Source: Yersinia bercovieri ATCC 43970
Lineage (GTDB): Bacteria > Pseudomonadota > Gammaproteobacteria > Enterobacterales > Enterobacteriaceae
Assembly: GCF_013282745.1 (NCBI RefSeq)
Contig: NZ_CP054044.1
Span: forward strand, 620,001 to 684,000
Length of the DNA stretch: 64,000 bases
Direction: 5' to 3'
Within the stretch, counting starts at the first letter, position 1. The number at the start of each line of letters is the position of its first letter. The notes beneath the pieces are model-generated. The model was not told the origin of the DNA. It saw only the letters and a list, made by a program, of their open reading frames with translations, and searched no databases. Both the position numbers and the translations under genes were made by a program. Of the stretch, positions 1 through 9,080 are shown in pieces.

Positions 1-3000
1 CTTGGCGCGTAGTGGCCTTTGTCTGTATTGAGTTGATACAGCCCACCGCTGGGAAGTGTTAGCGAAATACCGTCAAACTCGACAGCAATCTCTTTGCCGG
101 TATTGTCGCGATCACCCGGTGGGGTGGTTGCGCCGGAGTTTGCCCCATTGTGAATAGTCGCCCCACTGCCACTAATGGTTTTCGCCGTAAGAGTGGAGGC
201 GTATTGGTTGGTCGCGTGCTCCCTTACCTCTGGCCCCCAACCGGTGCCCCACAAATTGCCTTTGTAGGTGCGGTAGCGCCACTCACCGGTGGAGGTGGTT
301 CTTTCGATCAGCCGTTGTGCACTCCCCCAACCATCTTGGTTTAGGGTGACACTCGAGAGGTCAATCTCGCCTTGCGCACTGATTTTACTCCAGTAATTTT
401 CCAGTGTACCAACATGAGGCGTTAAGCTTCCTCCCGCTAACAGTTGCGCTTCAGGGCTGATTTTATCGATGCTGTTTTTGGCAATAGTCGACGTATAGTT
501 TGTGCCAATATAGTCGCTGTTCATGGAGCCGCCATGGGGTGGTTCAGCATAGCGCCCGCCGGGGATGTCGGGGTTTGCTGCTGTCCAGTAAGCTGTTCCA
601 CTCTCCGTTCCAGCCGCAACGAAATTGCTATTGGCGGTGAGAATATGGCGGCGATTGGTCAGTGTCGTGGCGTAAACCAGCAGATCTTTGCCAGATTCAA
701 TCAGACCGGAAATATTGAGCACCTGAGCCGCCGTTTGGTAATTTCCGCCATTATCTTGCCCGCCCGCCAGAATGACCTTACCCATCCCTAAAATGGTGGT
801 GCTCGGGGCGCTGTCTGTGTTGGTGGCGGTATCACTGTTTTCAATCACTGGCGCCAGTAAGGCTAAGGTGCCGTTCTCATCGGTGGCCCCGATCAGGGCG
901 TTAGGGCCAGAGTTGGTGATGCGCTCCCGCGCTTTAAGTGTGGCTTCTGCGCCAATAATGCTGCCGCGGTTGAACAAAGTGGTGGAGTCGGTACTGAGTT
1001 TTCGGCCTGCCAACAACTGCCCATCATTGGTTAAGGCACCATGAGTGGTAAAGGTTAAATCTCGACCAGCCTTGAGTGTAGAGCCGGCCAGATTATTGAA
1101 ATCACTCAGTAAACCAATGGTCAGATCCTGACTGGCGGTAACTTTACCTGCGCCGCCATCAAACTGACCAAGATTCAATGAGATGTTATTCGCCGCCAGC
1201 GCACCACCTTGGTTATTGAGGGTTTGACCTGCATTAGCGCCCGCGCTGATGGTCAGTGAGCCAAGGGAGATGATGTTGGCGCGCTGCGTGCTGACATCAC
1301 CACTGTTGGCGATAATATTCATCTCACGGGCTTGCGTGTGGCTATCGGCAAGACTAACCCGGCTACCGGTTAACGTCATAGCCCCCGCGGCGAGGGTTTG
1401 CCCTTGCGCGATTAAGTCCTGACCGGTGGTTACCGCCAGATCACCGGCATCTGTCAGGCGACCATCACTCTGCACCCCAGCAGCCAATAGGCTGGTGCTG
1501 TTGCTATCAAGGCGCTGTGCATTGACCGCCACATTGCCTTTAGAGAGCAGGGTGCCACCGCGGTTATCCAGATAGCCCGGCAGATTCAGATTGAAATCTG
1601 TCGCTCCGGTTTGCGCTATCACACCGCCAAGATTGGAGAGTGATTGCGCGGCGAGGGTTATCTGTTCGGCAATCAGGTGAGCCTTATCGGTGCGCAGCAA
1701 TGTGCTGGTGTTGGCCGACAGCTGCGTCGCCGCTTTAACCACCGCTTCAGTTAAGGTGATATCTGCCGATTTGGCCGCCAGGGTGATTGCATTAGCCTGA
1801 GTCTGGCTGCCAGTTAAATCAAGTTGGCTACCTGACAGCGCCAATGTTCCTGCGGCGATATTTTGCCCTTGAGCAATCAAGTCGTGTTCAGTCGTGATAG
1901 TTAAATCACCGCTGTTGGCGTGGCTACCGTCTGCTGTCAAACCCGCCGCTATCAGGGACGGAGTGCTGCTGAGTAAGTCGCTAGCACTCAGTTGGAGGTT
2001 GCCAAGTGCGGCAATGGAACCGCTGTTATGTACACTTGCGCCAGACTGCCACTGTAGTGCGCCTGCGGTATAAACGGAGCCGGAGTTAACCGCATTACCC
2101 TGCACGGTTAGCTCACTGTTCCCCGCGCCATAGAGGCTGCCGCTGTTATCCAGATTGCCCTCAGTTAACAGGTGTAAGTACCCCTTGGCGGCATACAGGC
2201 TGCCCTTATTGGTCAGGTTACCGGTGACAGATAGCCCCATGTGATCACCCGCACCGTACAGGGTACCGCTATTGTTGAGATAGCCCTGTGTGGATAACTG
2301 CATATTCCCGCGAGTTTGTACCACACCGCGATTATCCAGATTGCCAGCAGAGACTAAAGTCAATTGTTGTTCGGTGTAGATCTCACCCAGATTTTCGGCA
2401 TTTCCGTTAACAGTAAATTGCCCAACTCCGGTTGCATAAAGAGTTCCGCTGTTAAACAGGCTATCGGTGTTCAATGACAAATCCCGACCGGCCAGTAGGG
2501 CGCTGCTGTTATCGGCATTGCTGTTGCTGATACTGAGCGCCGTGAGTTGCATATCTCGCCCGGCTTCCAGTTTATACTGGTTAATCAGTGCTCCACTGGT
2601 GTTAAAGTGCAGATCACGCCCCGCCGTTAAACGTGCGCCAGCTTGGTGAGTAAAATCACTTTGCAGCCGAATCCACATGTCGGTGGCGGCCGCTATTTCC
2701 CCTTTGCTGCTATCCAGCCTGGCGAGATTGAGCTGGATATTATCCGCATGTAATTTACCGCCGCTGTTATTCAGTGTTTGTTTCGGGTCTGCTGCGGCGG
2801 TGATCGCAAGAGTTCCGGGTGTCATCACGGTCGCGTCTTGAGTAGAAACATCGCCGTCACGGGCAGTGATGGTGATATTGCTAGCTTGAGTCTGGCTACC
2901 GGTCAGATCAACCCGGCTGCCTGTTAATGCCATGGCACCTGCGGCCACATTTTGCCCTTGAGCAATCAATGCCTGACGGGTGGCGACATTAAGCTCCCCA

Positions 3001-4691
3001 CTCTGGGCCAGCTTGCCATCGCTCTGCACACCTGCGCCCAGCAAGCTGTTGCCGCTGCTGTTCAAGCTCTCGGCTTGCAACGCGAGTGTGCCGCTAGAGA
3101 GGATTTTGCCATCCCGGTTATCAATATAACCCGGCAGATTCAGATTTAAATCTGTAGTTCCGGTTTGGGCTATCACGCCGCCGACATTGGAGAGCGATTG
3201 CGCGTCGAGGGTGATTTTCTCGCCAATCAGGCGGGCATTATCTGTGCGTAGCAGAGAAGCGGTCGCGGCAGACAGGCGCTGACTGGCGGATAATTTGGCT
3301 CCGCTGAGATCAATTGGCCCGCCTTGCGCGCTGAGTGTGAGATCACGGCTCTCAGTTTGGCTGCCGCTCAGATCGATGCTGTGCGCATTCAATAGCTGCG
3401 CCGTGCCGCTCACATTTTTCCCCTGCGCGGTAAGCTTACCGCTGGCGTCGATACGCAATGTGCCACTGGTGATGGTGCTGTTGTCGGACTTGACGCCCGC
3501 CCCCAGTACCGAGTCGCGGCTGCTGTTCACCTCCGCCGCGCGCAGTGAGGTATCACCCGCCGCCGCGATAGTGCCGCTGTTACTGAGCTTACCGGCGGTG
3601 GTGAGCTGGGTATTGCCCTGCGCATAGAGCACACCCGCGTTCTCTATGCCGACGGCGGTATTCACTGCCAGATGTTGAGCACTGTTAATCTGGCCGCTGT
3701 TTACCAGCATGCCATCCGCCGTGATAGTGATATCACCGGCTGACGCGCCTATCTCACCGGCATTGCGCACGCCAACACCGCTTTCAGTGCCAATCAGGCG
3801 GATTTTATCGGCGTACATGCCACCCAAATTGGCGACATCCACCGCCACAGTGGGGCGCGGGCTGCCATCGGCGGCTTTGGCGCTAATATTTTGGTGCGCG
3901 GCATCCACCTGATTGCGCCCGGCGGTGACTTTCAGATCACTGGCCCAGATGCCGGCATTGACTTTGACCGAGCGGGCAATCAGGTCGGTATGATCCTGAC
4001 GGCTGCTGTCCAGCCCTTTGCCCTGAATGATGATTTCACCGCGATCCACATCGTAACCGGTGAGCTGGCCGTTATTGAGCAGTACCTGACCGGTGGTCAG
4101 GGTGGCGCGGTTGGCGTTGATAAAGCCGCAGCCCTCACAGGTAATGCCCGCCGGATTGGCGATAACCACCTGCGCTTTGCGTCCGGCCACTTCGATATAG
4201 CCATTGAGCTTGCTGGGGTCACGGCTGTTGACTTCATTGAGGATAATACTGGCCTCACCCCGCGCCAGCGACGGGTTGCCATTGATAAAACCGCCGAGTT
4301 GGGTCTGGTTAACCCCCTGGCCGTTATTGAGGATCACGCCGCGATTATCGACATCAAACTGGCTGTAAACGTTGCGCGACACCCCGCCGCTGCTCGGTGC
4401 CTGAATATTGACCTGTGGGGTGCCGTTGGCGCTGCTGATAATGGTCGGCTGTTGATTACCCGGCGCACTGCCGTCGGCAACAATATTGGCCTGAGCGGAT
4501 AACGAGACGCAGCCCAGTGCCAGTAGCAGGCTAAAGCTCAGCCGCGATAAAGCAGTGACACAGCGGTGCTGAGTATGACCAACACCTGACGAGGGCGACG
4601 AGGCGGCCCGACCGGACGCGGCGATATCCGCCACCACCATCAACAGCCCACGCGCCTTGTTGAACACGATACGATACAGGTTCTTATTCAT
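1..4691 (-). CDS. TpsA filamentous haemagglutinin/adhesin, 5' part (runs off left edge)
   Basis: Secreted exoprotein of a two-partner secretion (type Vb) system, exported by the TpsB encoded just upstream. About 1563 codons are open to the window edge. The N-terminus MNKNLYRIVFNKARG is an extended signal peptide region, followed by a hydrophobic core (SFSLLLALGCVSLSAQA) near residues 50-70. The TPS (haemagglutination activity) domain follows, with NPAGITCEGCGFIN near residue 180. After that come many degenerate beta-helix repeats of the type 'LTxxGDLxI..A...AG' and 'LDNxGxLxxxGxL'. ATG at 4691 is chosen because AAGGA sits 7 nt upstream and the extended signal peptide starts there. The gap to tpsB is 34 bp, so the two are probably one operon. 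The C-terminus is outside the window, so it cannot be told whether this is a plain adhesin or a CdiA-like toxin. Confidence 0.93.
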   Translation of the reverse strand, partial: MNKNLYRIVFNKARGLLMVVADIAASGRAASSPSSGVGHTQHRCVTALSRLSFSLLLALGCVSLSAQANIVADGSAPGNQQPTIISSANGTPQVNIQAPSSGGVSRNVYSQFDVDNRGVILNNGQGVNQTQLGGFINGNPSLARGEASIILNEVNSRDPSKLNGYIEVAGRKAQVVIANPAGITCEGCGFINANRATLTTGQVLLNNGQLTGYDVDRGEIIIQGKGLDSSRQDHTDLIARSVKVNAGIWASDLKVTAGRNQVDAAHQNISAKAADGSPRPTVAVDVANLGGMYADKIRLIGTESGVGVRNAGEIGASAGDITITADGMLVNSGQINSAQHLAVNTAVGIENAGVLYAQGNTQLTTAGKLSNSGTIAAAGDTSLRAAEVNSSRDSVLGAGVKSDNSTITSGTLRIDASGKLTAQGKNVSGTAQLLNAHSIDLSGSQTESRDLTLSAQGGPIDLSGAKLSASQRLSAATASLLRTDNARLIGEKITLDAQSLSNVGGVIAQTGTTDLNLNLPGYIDNRDGKILSSGTLALQAESLNSSGNSLLGAGVQSDGKLAQSGELNVATRQALIAQGQNVAAGAMALTGSRVDLTGSQTQASNITITARDGDVSTQDATVMTPGTLAITAAADPKQTLNNSGGKLHADNIQLNLARLDSSKGEIAAATDMWIRLQSDFTHQAGARLTAGRDLHFNTSGALINQYKLEAGRDMQLTALSISNSNADNSSALLAGRDLSLNTDSLFNSGTLYATGVGQFTVNGNAENLGEIYTEQQLTLVSAGNLDNRGVVQTRGNMQLSTQGYLNNSGTLYGAGDHMGLSVTGNLTNKGSLYAAKGYLHLLTEGNLDNSGSLYGAGNSELTVQGNAVNSGSVYTAGALQWQSGASVHNSGSIAALGNLQLSASDLLSSTPSLIAAGLTADGSHANSGDLTITTEHDLIAQGQNIAAGTLALSGSQLDLTGSQTQANAITLAAKSADITLTEAVVKAATQLSANTSTLLRTDKAHLIAEQITLAAQSLSNLGGVIAQTGATDFNLNLPGYLDNRGGTLLSKGNVAVNAQRLDSNSTSLLAAGVQSDGRLTDAGDLAVTTGQDLIAQGQTLAAGAMTLTGSRVSLADSHTQAREMNIIANSGDVSTQRANIISLGSLTISAGANAGQTLNNQGGALAANNISLNLGQFDGGAGKVTASQDLTIGLLSDFNNLAGSTLKAGRDLTFTTHGALTNDGQLLAGRKLSTDSTTLFNRGSIIGAEATLKARERITNSGPNALIGATDENGTLALLAPVIENSDTATNTDSAPSTTILGMGKVILAGGQDNGGNYQTAAQVLNISGLIESGKDLLVYATTLTNRRHILTANSNFVAAGTESGTAYWTAANPDIPGGRYAEPPHGGSMNSDYIGTNYTSTIAKNSIDKISPEAQLLAGGSLTPHVGTLENYWSKISAQGEIDLSSVTLNQDGWGSAQRLIERTTSTGEWRYRTYKGNLWGTGWGPEVREHATNQYASTLTAKTISGSGATIHNGANSGATTPPGDRDNTGKEIAVEFDGISLTLPSGGLYQLNTDKGHYAP

Positions 4692-4725
4692 GGTTCATCC
4701 TTGATGAATGGGGGGATCGGACACA

Positions 4726-6413
4726 TCAGTACTGCCAGTTCAGGCTAAAGCCCATCGTCACGTCGTCAGTTTTGAAACCATCGGGTTTAGAGAAGGGGCG
4801 GCCAGCAAACAGGTCATAGCGGGTCTTCAGTACACTGCCGCGCACCCCGACCACACCACCGGCCAGATGGTGACCGAGCAGATAAGGGTCACTGCGACCG
4901 CCGACTTCGCCGTAATCCATGCCGACATACAGCTCATGCCCCGGCAGTGGCGTGTACCAGCCGAGATCATTGCGCACCGTCCAGCCACGATCAGCATTCA
5001 GCGTGCGTTCGTCATCAAAACCGCGCACTGACCAGCGGCCACCGATACTGAATTGATCCTGTGGCGTCAGCGGCGTGCTGCTGCTTTGGCGCTGATATTG
5101 CAGGTTGTAATGGAAGTTCTGTTTTTGGATGGTGAAAGGAATATCCAGCTGCGCATTCAGCCGCAGGATTTTGCTCAGGGCAGTGGCGTCGCCGACATAC
5201 TCTTCCTGCGCGGGCATGGCACCGAACCAGCGGGTGCCGCGCTGATAACTGATACCCGCGTCCAGCGTGGCCTGCGAGATAAAGTGGCGATGTTGCAGCC
5301 CGACACGCCAGGCTGAGGTGCGGCGGCGCTGCACTTCCACTTCGGTATCATTGATGTAGTTTTTCGACGCGCGGGTCAGCACATCGTAAGTAAAAGTGGT
5401 TTTTTGGCTGGCATTGCGGTGTAGCAGGCGGCTGAGTTGCAGCGTCACATTTTCACTTTCGCCACTGTAGTGGTAGTCACCATTGAGGCCCGCCACTGTC
5501 TGGTGATAGTCATAACTGCTGGCGGTCATGCCGACGGTCCAGTAACCGAACGGCAGCGAGTAGTGGCCCGTCAGGTTGTTGGTGCCTTTTTCGCCACGGT
5601 TTTTGATTGAGCCGCCAGCAGAGAGATAAAACAGGTCACTCAGGGAGAGCGGGTTATCCAGAAACAGGGTTGCGCCGCCTTGATAGCGGCCGGTGCTGCG
5701 GGTGCCGGAGTCATCCAGTGAGGCCGCCAGCCGCCACATTTTGCTCTGCTGCCAGCTCAGGGCAATATCGGTCTCGCCGGGGGCATCGCCGGGGATCAAC
5801 TCCATGCTGGTCTGCACTGTCGGCACGCGCTGGAGATTCTCCAGCCCCTGCTCAATATCACGTAGATCCAACAGGTTACCGGGGCGGGCGGGGAAGGCGC
5901 TGAACAGCGTGACATGGCGGTCACTGTCGGGGGTCAGCGCCACATGGCGTATTGTGCCGGGCACCACTTGTAGCACCAGTGTGCCGCTGTTCAAGTCCTG
6001 CTGCGGGGCCAACACTCGGCTGGTGACATAGCCGTGATCGATCAGGCGGTTTTGCAACTGGCTCATCAGCAGATTAATGCCCTGCCCCCCCAGACACTGC
6101 CCTTGCGCCTGACTGGCGAGGCGTTGCAGTGGCAACCAGCGGGGGAGCGGCTCTGCGCCACTGATTTTTACGCGCTCAATAACAAAGCAGGGTTTTTCTG
6201 CGGGGAAGGAGATACGCCCCAAAGAGGGCGCAGGGGCCGATAAGCGCACATCTGGCGTTGAGGGTGCCAGGCGCTCTTCCAGTGCTCGTTGCCGGGTTTG
6301 TTGATGAATACTTTGCTCAACGGGGGGGATTCCGCGCCATAACTGGCGTAGGGAATAGCACTCGCCAGCAATAGAACAGTGGCTATTAATATAGAATTGC
6401 AGATGCGAGACAC
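4726..6413 (-). CDS. TpsB outer-membrane transporter (ShlB/FhaC family), interrupted by a frameshift at a C7 run
   Basis: Omp85-superfamily pore that exports the adjacent TpsA. The downstream frame carries the POTRA region, with the conserved cysteine pair (CFVIERVKI and GQCLGG), and a 16-strand-type barrel with the loop-6 motif SVRGFDDER near the C-terminus; it ends in FSLNWQY. The signal peptide ([29 protein letters not shown]) lies in another frame. GTG at 6413 with AAGGAA upstream is the likely start. The two frames meet at a run of seven C on the coding strand (6322-6328). With eight C the reading would continue as [21 protein letters not shown] into the POTRA frame. So as written the protein is cut shortly after the signal peptide. 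A GTG at 6249 could start a 507-residue product, but it would have no signal peptide. Either a phase-variable gene, a null allele or a sequencing error. Confidence 0.85.
6322..6328 (-). repeat. Homopolymer tract C7 (coding strand) in tpsB
   Basis: Seven consecutive C on the coding strand (G on the plus strand) exactly at the signal peptide/mature protein boundary. One added C, or two removed, joins the signal peptide frame to the POTRA/barrel frame. Tracts of this kind can slip during replication and switch surface proteins on and off. Confidence 0.85.
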
Positions 6414-6431
6414 AAGGAATTCCTTTCCCAA

Positions 6432-7082
6432 ATATATATGGAATGTAAGATATAAAATTATTTTCGAGAATTATGCCTACAAAAACGCCATTTACAATTT
6501 ATTTTTATCGTCAATAAAAAATAATGAGATCCTCCTCTCCTCAATAGCCCAAATATCCCTGAAAAACCAAACAACCACAGCCATATTGATTTATAACAAT
6601 AAAATATCATTTAATTTAAAGAAATCAGTAAAACAAATGAGTAAGTAAATAAGTTAAAAAAACAAAAGATACCAACGCAAATAATTATATTTTTGAATAT
6701 TTACTTCATCATTGAAAAGTTTAAGGCATGTTATGGAGTGCGACCACCTGAATGAGAACCATATTAATATAGTAAAATTCAATAACAAAAAACAGAGTCA
6801 GGATGGGATGATTAACACAGCACCCTATTAAGTTAATAGTTTCAAATTGAAAATAATTACACCATAAAATACTTATAATTTAACTAAGAACAATATTAAA
6901 TACATTTTAGTTTTGATACGGCTTTATGATGTAGTTCTATTCTCTTTTAATCCCCGACGGTATGCAGATTTAATTTAATATTAATGCGTGCTTTGGGTAT
7001 CTCATTTTGAATGCTTTGAGAGATGTATTTTACCCGCACTTGTGGCAATATATGTTCCATGTATGTTTCGTATAGGCATTTT
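6432..7082. other. AT-rich intergenic region between divergent tpsB and parD-like genes
   Basis: About 650 bp, very AT-rich with many A/T runs, no convincing gene. Short open frames here (for example 6379-6648 on plus) have no ribosome binding site or recognisable protein. It must hold the promoters of both flanking divergent genes. The composition is typical of H-NS-silenced DNA around acquired adhesin loci; that part is inference. Confidence 0.5.
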
Positions 7083-7337
7083 ATGGTTATGGGTATCGTA
7101 AAAATCTCCGATTTGATGCATGAAAACCTGCGTATCGCCAGTAATGCGATGAGTCGCTCAATCAATTCACAGGCTGAGCACTGGCTCAAGATGGGGATGC
7201 TGGCTGAGCTTTATCCCCAATTGACTCATCATGAGCTTGCCCGGGCACTGGTTCAGGCAGAATTACAAGGGGGAGCTGACATTACCAGAATGATTCAAAA
7301 TGAAGCTCTTCTGAATAAAGCAGAGGAAGTACAATGA
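7083..7337 (+). CDS. ParD-like antitoxin-family protein
   Basis: Small protein (84 residues from ATG 7083) with the look of the ParD_like family: MGIVKISDLMHENLRIASNAM is a ribbon-helix-helix-like N-terminus, then SRSINSQAEHWLKMGMLAEL and a helical tail. ATG 7083 (AGG 6 nt upstream) or ATG 7089 is the likely start; the frame is open further upstream to 7023, but that part does not look like the family. The stop overlaps the start of the next gene (ATGA), so the two are translationally coupled. No toxin of ParE type follows; the partner is a methionine aminopeptidase. Function as an antitoxin is therefore unproven; a DNA-binding autoregulator of the pair is equally possible. Confidence 0.75.
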   Translation: MVMGIVKISDLMHENLRIASNAMSRSINSQAEHWLKMGMLAELYPQLTHHELARALVQAELQGGADITRMIQNEALLNKAEEVQ

Positions 7338-8119
7338 CAGCAGTAAAAATCCACTCAGCCGCTGAGATTGAAATGGCCCGCGCCGCAGGTCACGCAGCGG
7401 CTAAGGTATTAGAAATAATCACCCCTTATGTTCTTGCTGGCGTTACGACGGATGAAATTGATCGCTTGTGCCACGATTACATTATTAATGAGCTGAAGGT
7501 CACTCCCGCCAACATTGGTTATCACGGTTATGCTCATACTGTTTGCACCTCCGTCAATCATGTGGTCTGTCACGGCATTCCCTCAGATAAAAAACTCAAG
7601 AATGGCGATATTGTGAATATTGATGTGGCCATTATTAAAGAGGGTTGGTATGGCGATACCAGCAGAATGTATTTTGTCGGTGAGCCATCAGTCAGGGCCA
7701 AACGTCTGGTTGATATCACCTATTTATCTATGGTCGAGGGTATTAAAGTTGTGCGCCCAGGAGCGACGCTCGGTGATATTGGGGCTGCCATTCAGCATGT
7801 CGCAGAGGGGGCGGGCTTCTCTGTCGTCAGGGAGTATTGTGGTCACGGCGTGGGTCAGGAGTATCATACGGCACCACAAGTGCTGCACTATGGGATTGCA
7901 GGGACTGGCATGATCCTCAAACCGGGCATGATTTTTACCATTGAACCGATGATTAATGCCGGCAAAGCCGCAACCAGCGTACTGTCTGATGGCTGGACTG
8001 TGGTCACCAAAGACCGCTCTCTGTCGGCACAATGGGAGCACACTATTGCCGTTACCGAGTCCGGATATGACTTACTAACGCCGTGGCCGGAAGGCACCGG
8101 AGAGTACGCCGCAATATAA
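7334..8119 (+). CDS. map: Type I methionine aminopeptidase (paralogue in ParD-like operon)
   Basis: Removes the initiator methionine from new proteins in the cytoplasm. At 261 residues it has the usual bacterial type I length. All five metal ligands sit at the same numbers as in E. coli MetAP: D97 (NIDVAI), D108 (YGDTSR), H171 (GHGVG), E204 (TIEPM) and E235 (QWEHT). The housekeeping map gene of enterobacteria lies upstream of rpsB-related loci (near glnD), which are absent here, so this is probably a second copy. It is coupled to the ParD-like gene by a 4-bp overlap. The symbol reflects family, not orthology to the housekeeping copy. Confidence 0.9.
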   Translation: MTAVKIHSAAEIEMARAAGHAAAKVLEIITPYVLAGVTTDEIDRLCHDYIINELKVTPANIGYHGYAHTVCTSVNHVVCHGIPSDKKLKNGDIVNIDVAIIKEGWYGDTSRMYFVGEPSVRAKRLVDITYLSMVEGIKVVRPGATLGDIGAAIQHVAEGAGFSVVREYCGHGVGQEYHTAPQVLHYGIAGTGMILKPGMIFTIEPMINAGKAATSVLSDGWTVVTKDRSLSAQWEHTIAVTESGYDLLTPWPEGTGEYAAI

Positions 8120-8161
8120 CGCGATGCTTATTTGCCGCGGATCTATTTGCCACAAATAGAG

Positions 8162-8194
8162 CAAAAAGGCTTAAGTAGAGAATACTCAAGCCTT
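8162..8194 (-). terminator. Intrinsic terminator of the siderophore ABC operon
   Basis: On the minus strand a 12-bp stem with one mismatch (AAGGCTTGAGTA / TACTTAAGCCTT, loop TTCTC) is followed by TTTTTG. It lies about 130 bp past the stop of the ATPase gene. On the plus strand there is no U run, so it acts mainly on minus-strand transcription. Confidence 0.65.
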
Positions 8195-8203
8195 CAGACT
8201 GTG

Positions 8204-8316
8204 GACAAAGTTGATTAACGGGGAAATGTGCCGAATGGGTCGTAACGGCGTGAGCCGCCGGAGCGCCCATCGGTGCAGTCGCCCCGCCAGTCACCGAGCT
8301 ATAAATTAGGTTATTA
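8204..8316. repeat. Dispersed palindromic repeat (Ypal-like), copy 1
   Basis: About 105-110 bp that match, at roughly 80-85 percent by eye and in inverted orientation, the segment at 35165-35290. Shared cores include GATGTGCCGAATGG-type and GGAGCGCCCATCGGTG stretches. The sequence is an imperfect palindrome. It ends a few bases from the stop codon of the ABC ATPase gene. Likely a member of a Yersinia miniature repeat family such as Ypal; family assignment is from memory. Confidence 0.7.
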
Positions 8317-8321
8317 ATGAC

Positions 8322-9080
8322 TCAGCGGTAATACACCGCAATATGCTGCTCTTGCACTTTTTCTATGCTGACTTTTATATCGAAAATCTCCTCCAGAATA
8401 TCAGGTTTCATCATCTCTTCAGGCGCGCCCCGATATATTACCTCACCGTTTTTCATGGCGATCATATGGTCGGAGTAAGCTGAGGCGAAATTGATATCAT
8501 GGATAACCAGTATGATGGTTTTGTGCAGCTCATCGGCAGCACGCCGCAATTGCTTCATCATCGCCACGCAATGCTTCATATCAAGATTATTTAATGGCTC
8601 ATCCAGCAAGATATATTTTGTATCCTGGCAAAGCACCATGGCGACATATGCCCGTTGCCGCTGCCCGCCGGAAAGCTCGTCAAGGTAGCGATCTTTTAGC
8701 GCCATCAGATTGAGGAACTCCATCGCGGCATCAATATGCTGGCGGTCACTCTCGTTAAGTCGCCCTTTCGAATAGGGGTAGCGGCCAAATCCAACTAAAT
8801 CCGACACTGTCAGGCGGCTAGTGAAGTGATTCTCTTGGCGCAAAACAGAGAGGATAGTTGCAAGCTTATCCCCGGACGTTTTCGCTACATCTAGCCCATT
8901 AAACAGTACGCGGCCCAGATCCGGCATCAGCAAACGGCTCATGATCGACAATAACGTAGACTTACCGGCACCATTTGGCCCAATGATTGAGGTAATTCCA
9001 CCAGAAGGAATGCTCTCATTGATATTATTGAGCACCGCTGTGTCCTGGTATTTTTTATTAATGTCATTAATTTCAATCAC
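8322..9080 (-). CDS. Iron-siderophore ABC transporter, ATP-binding protein
   Basis: Cytoplasmic ATPase of a FecCD-type importer, 252 residues. Walker A is GPNGAGKST (about residues 35-43), the signature is LSGGQRQRAYVAMVL, Walker B is KYILLDEPLNNLD, and the H-loop is VIHDINFASAYSD. The closest families are YclP, CeuD and VctC. It starts at GTG, overlapping the permease stop by 4 bp (GTGA), and is the last gene of a four-gene run (binding protein, two permeases, ATPase). Confidence 0.92.
   Translation of the reverse strand: MIEINDINKKYQDTAVLNNINESIPSGGITSIIGPNGAGKSTLLSIMSRLLMPDLGRVLFNGLDVAKTSGDKLATILSVLRQENHFTSRLTVSDLVGFGRYPYSKGRLNESDRQHIDAAMEFLNLMALKDRYLDELSGGQRQRAYVAMVLCQDTKYILLDEPLNNLDMKHCVAMMKQLRRAADELHKTIILVIHDINFASAYSDHMIAMKNGEVIYRGAPEEMMKPDILEEIFDIKVSIEKVQEQHIAVYYR

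Noticed and set aside
1000..3300. Repeats of about 40 bp with variable gaps in the left region
   Set aside because: They are in-frame beta-helix repeats of the haemagglutinin, not CRISPR or intergenic repeats.
3891..4502. 203-residue open frame on the plus strand
   Set aside because: Antisense shadow of the TPS domain of the haemagglutinin; no ribosome site and no family resemblance.
6379..6648. 89-residue open frame on plus, overlapping the tpsB signal peptide
   Set aside because: AT-rich, low-complexity composition, no ribosome site, opposite strand to a clear gene start.
8052..8294. 80-residue minus-strand frame after map
   Set aside because: Made of the antisense of map and the Ypal-like repeat; the similar frame at 35158-35400 comes from the second repeat copy, so the shared residues are repeat DNA, not a protein family.
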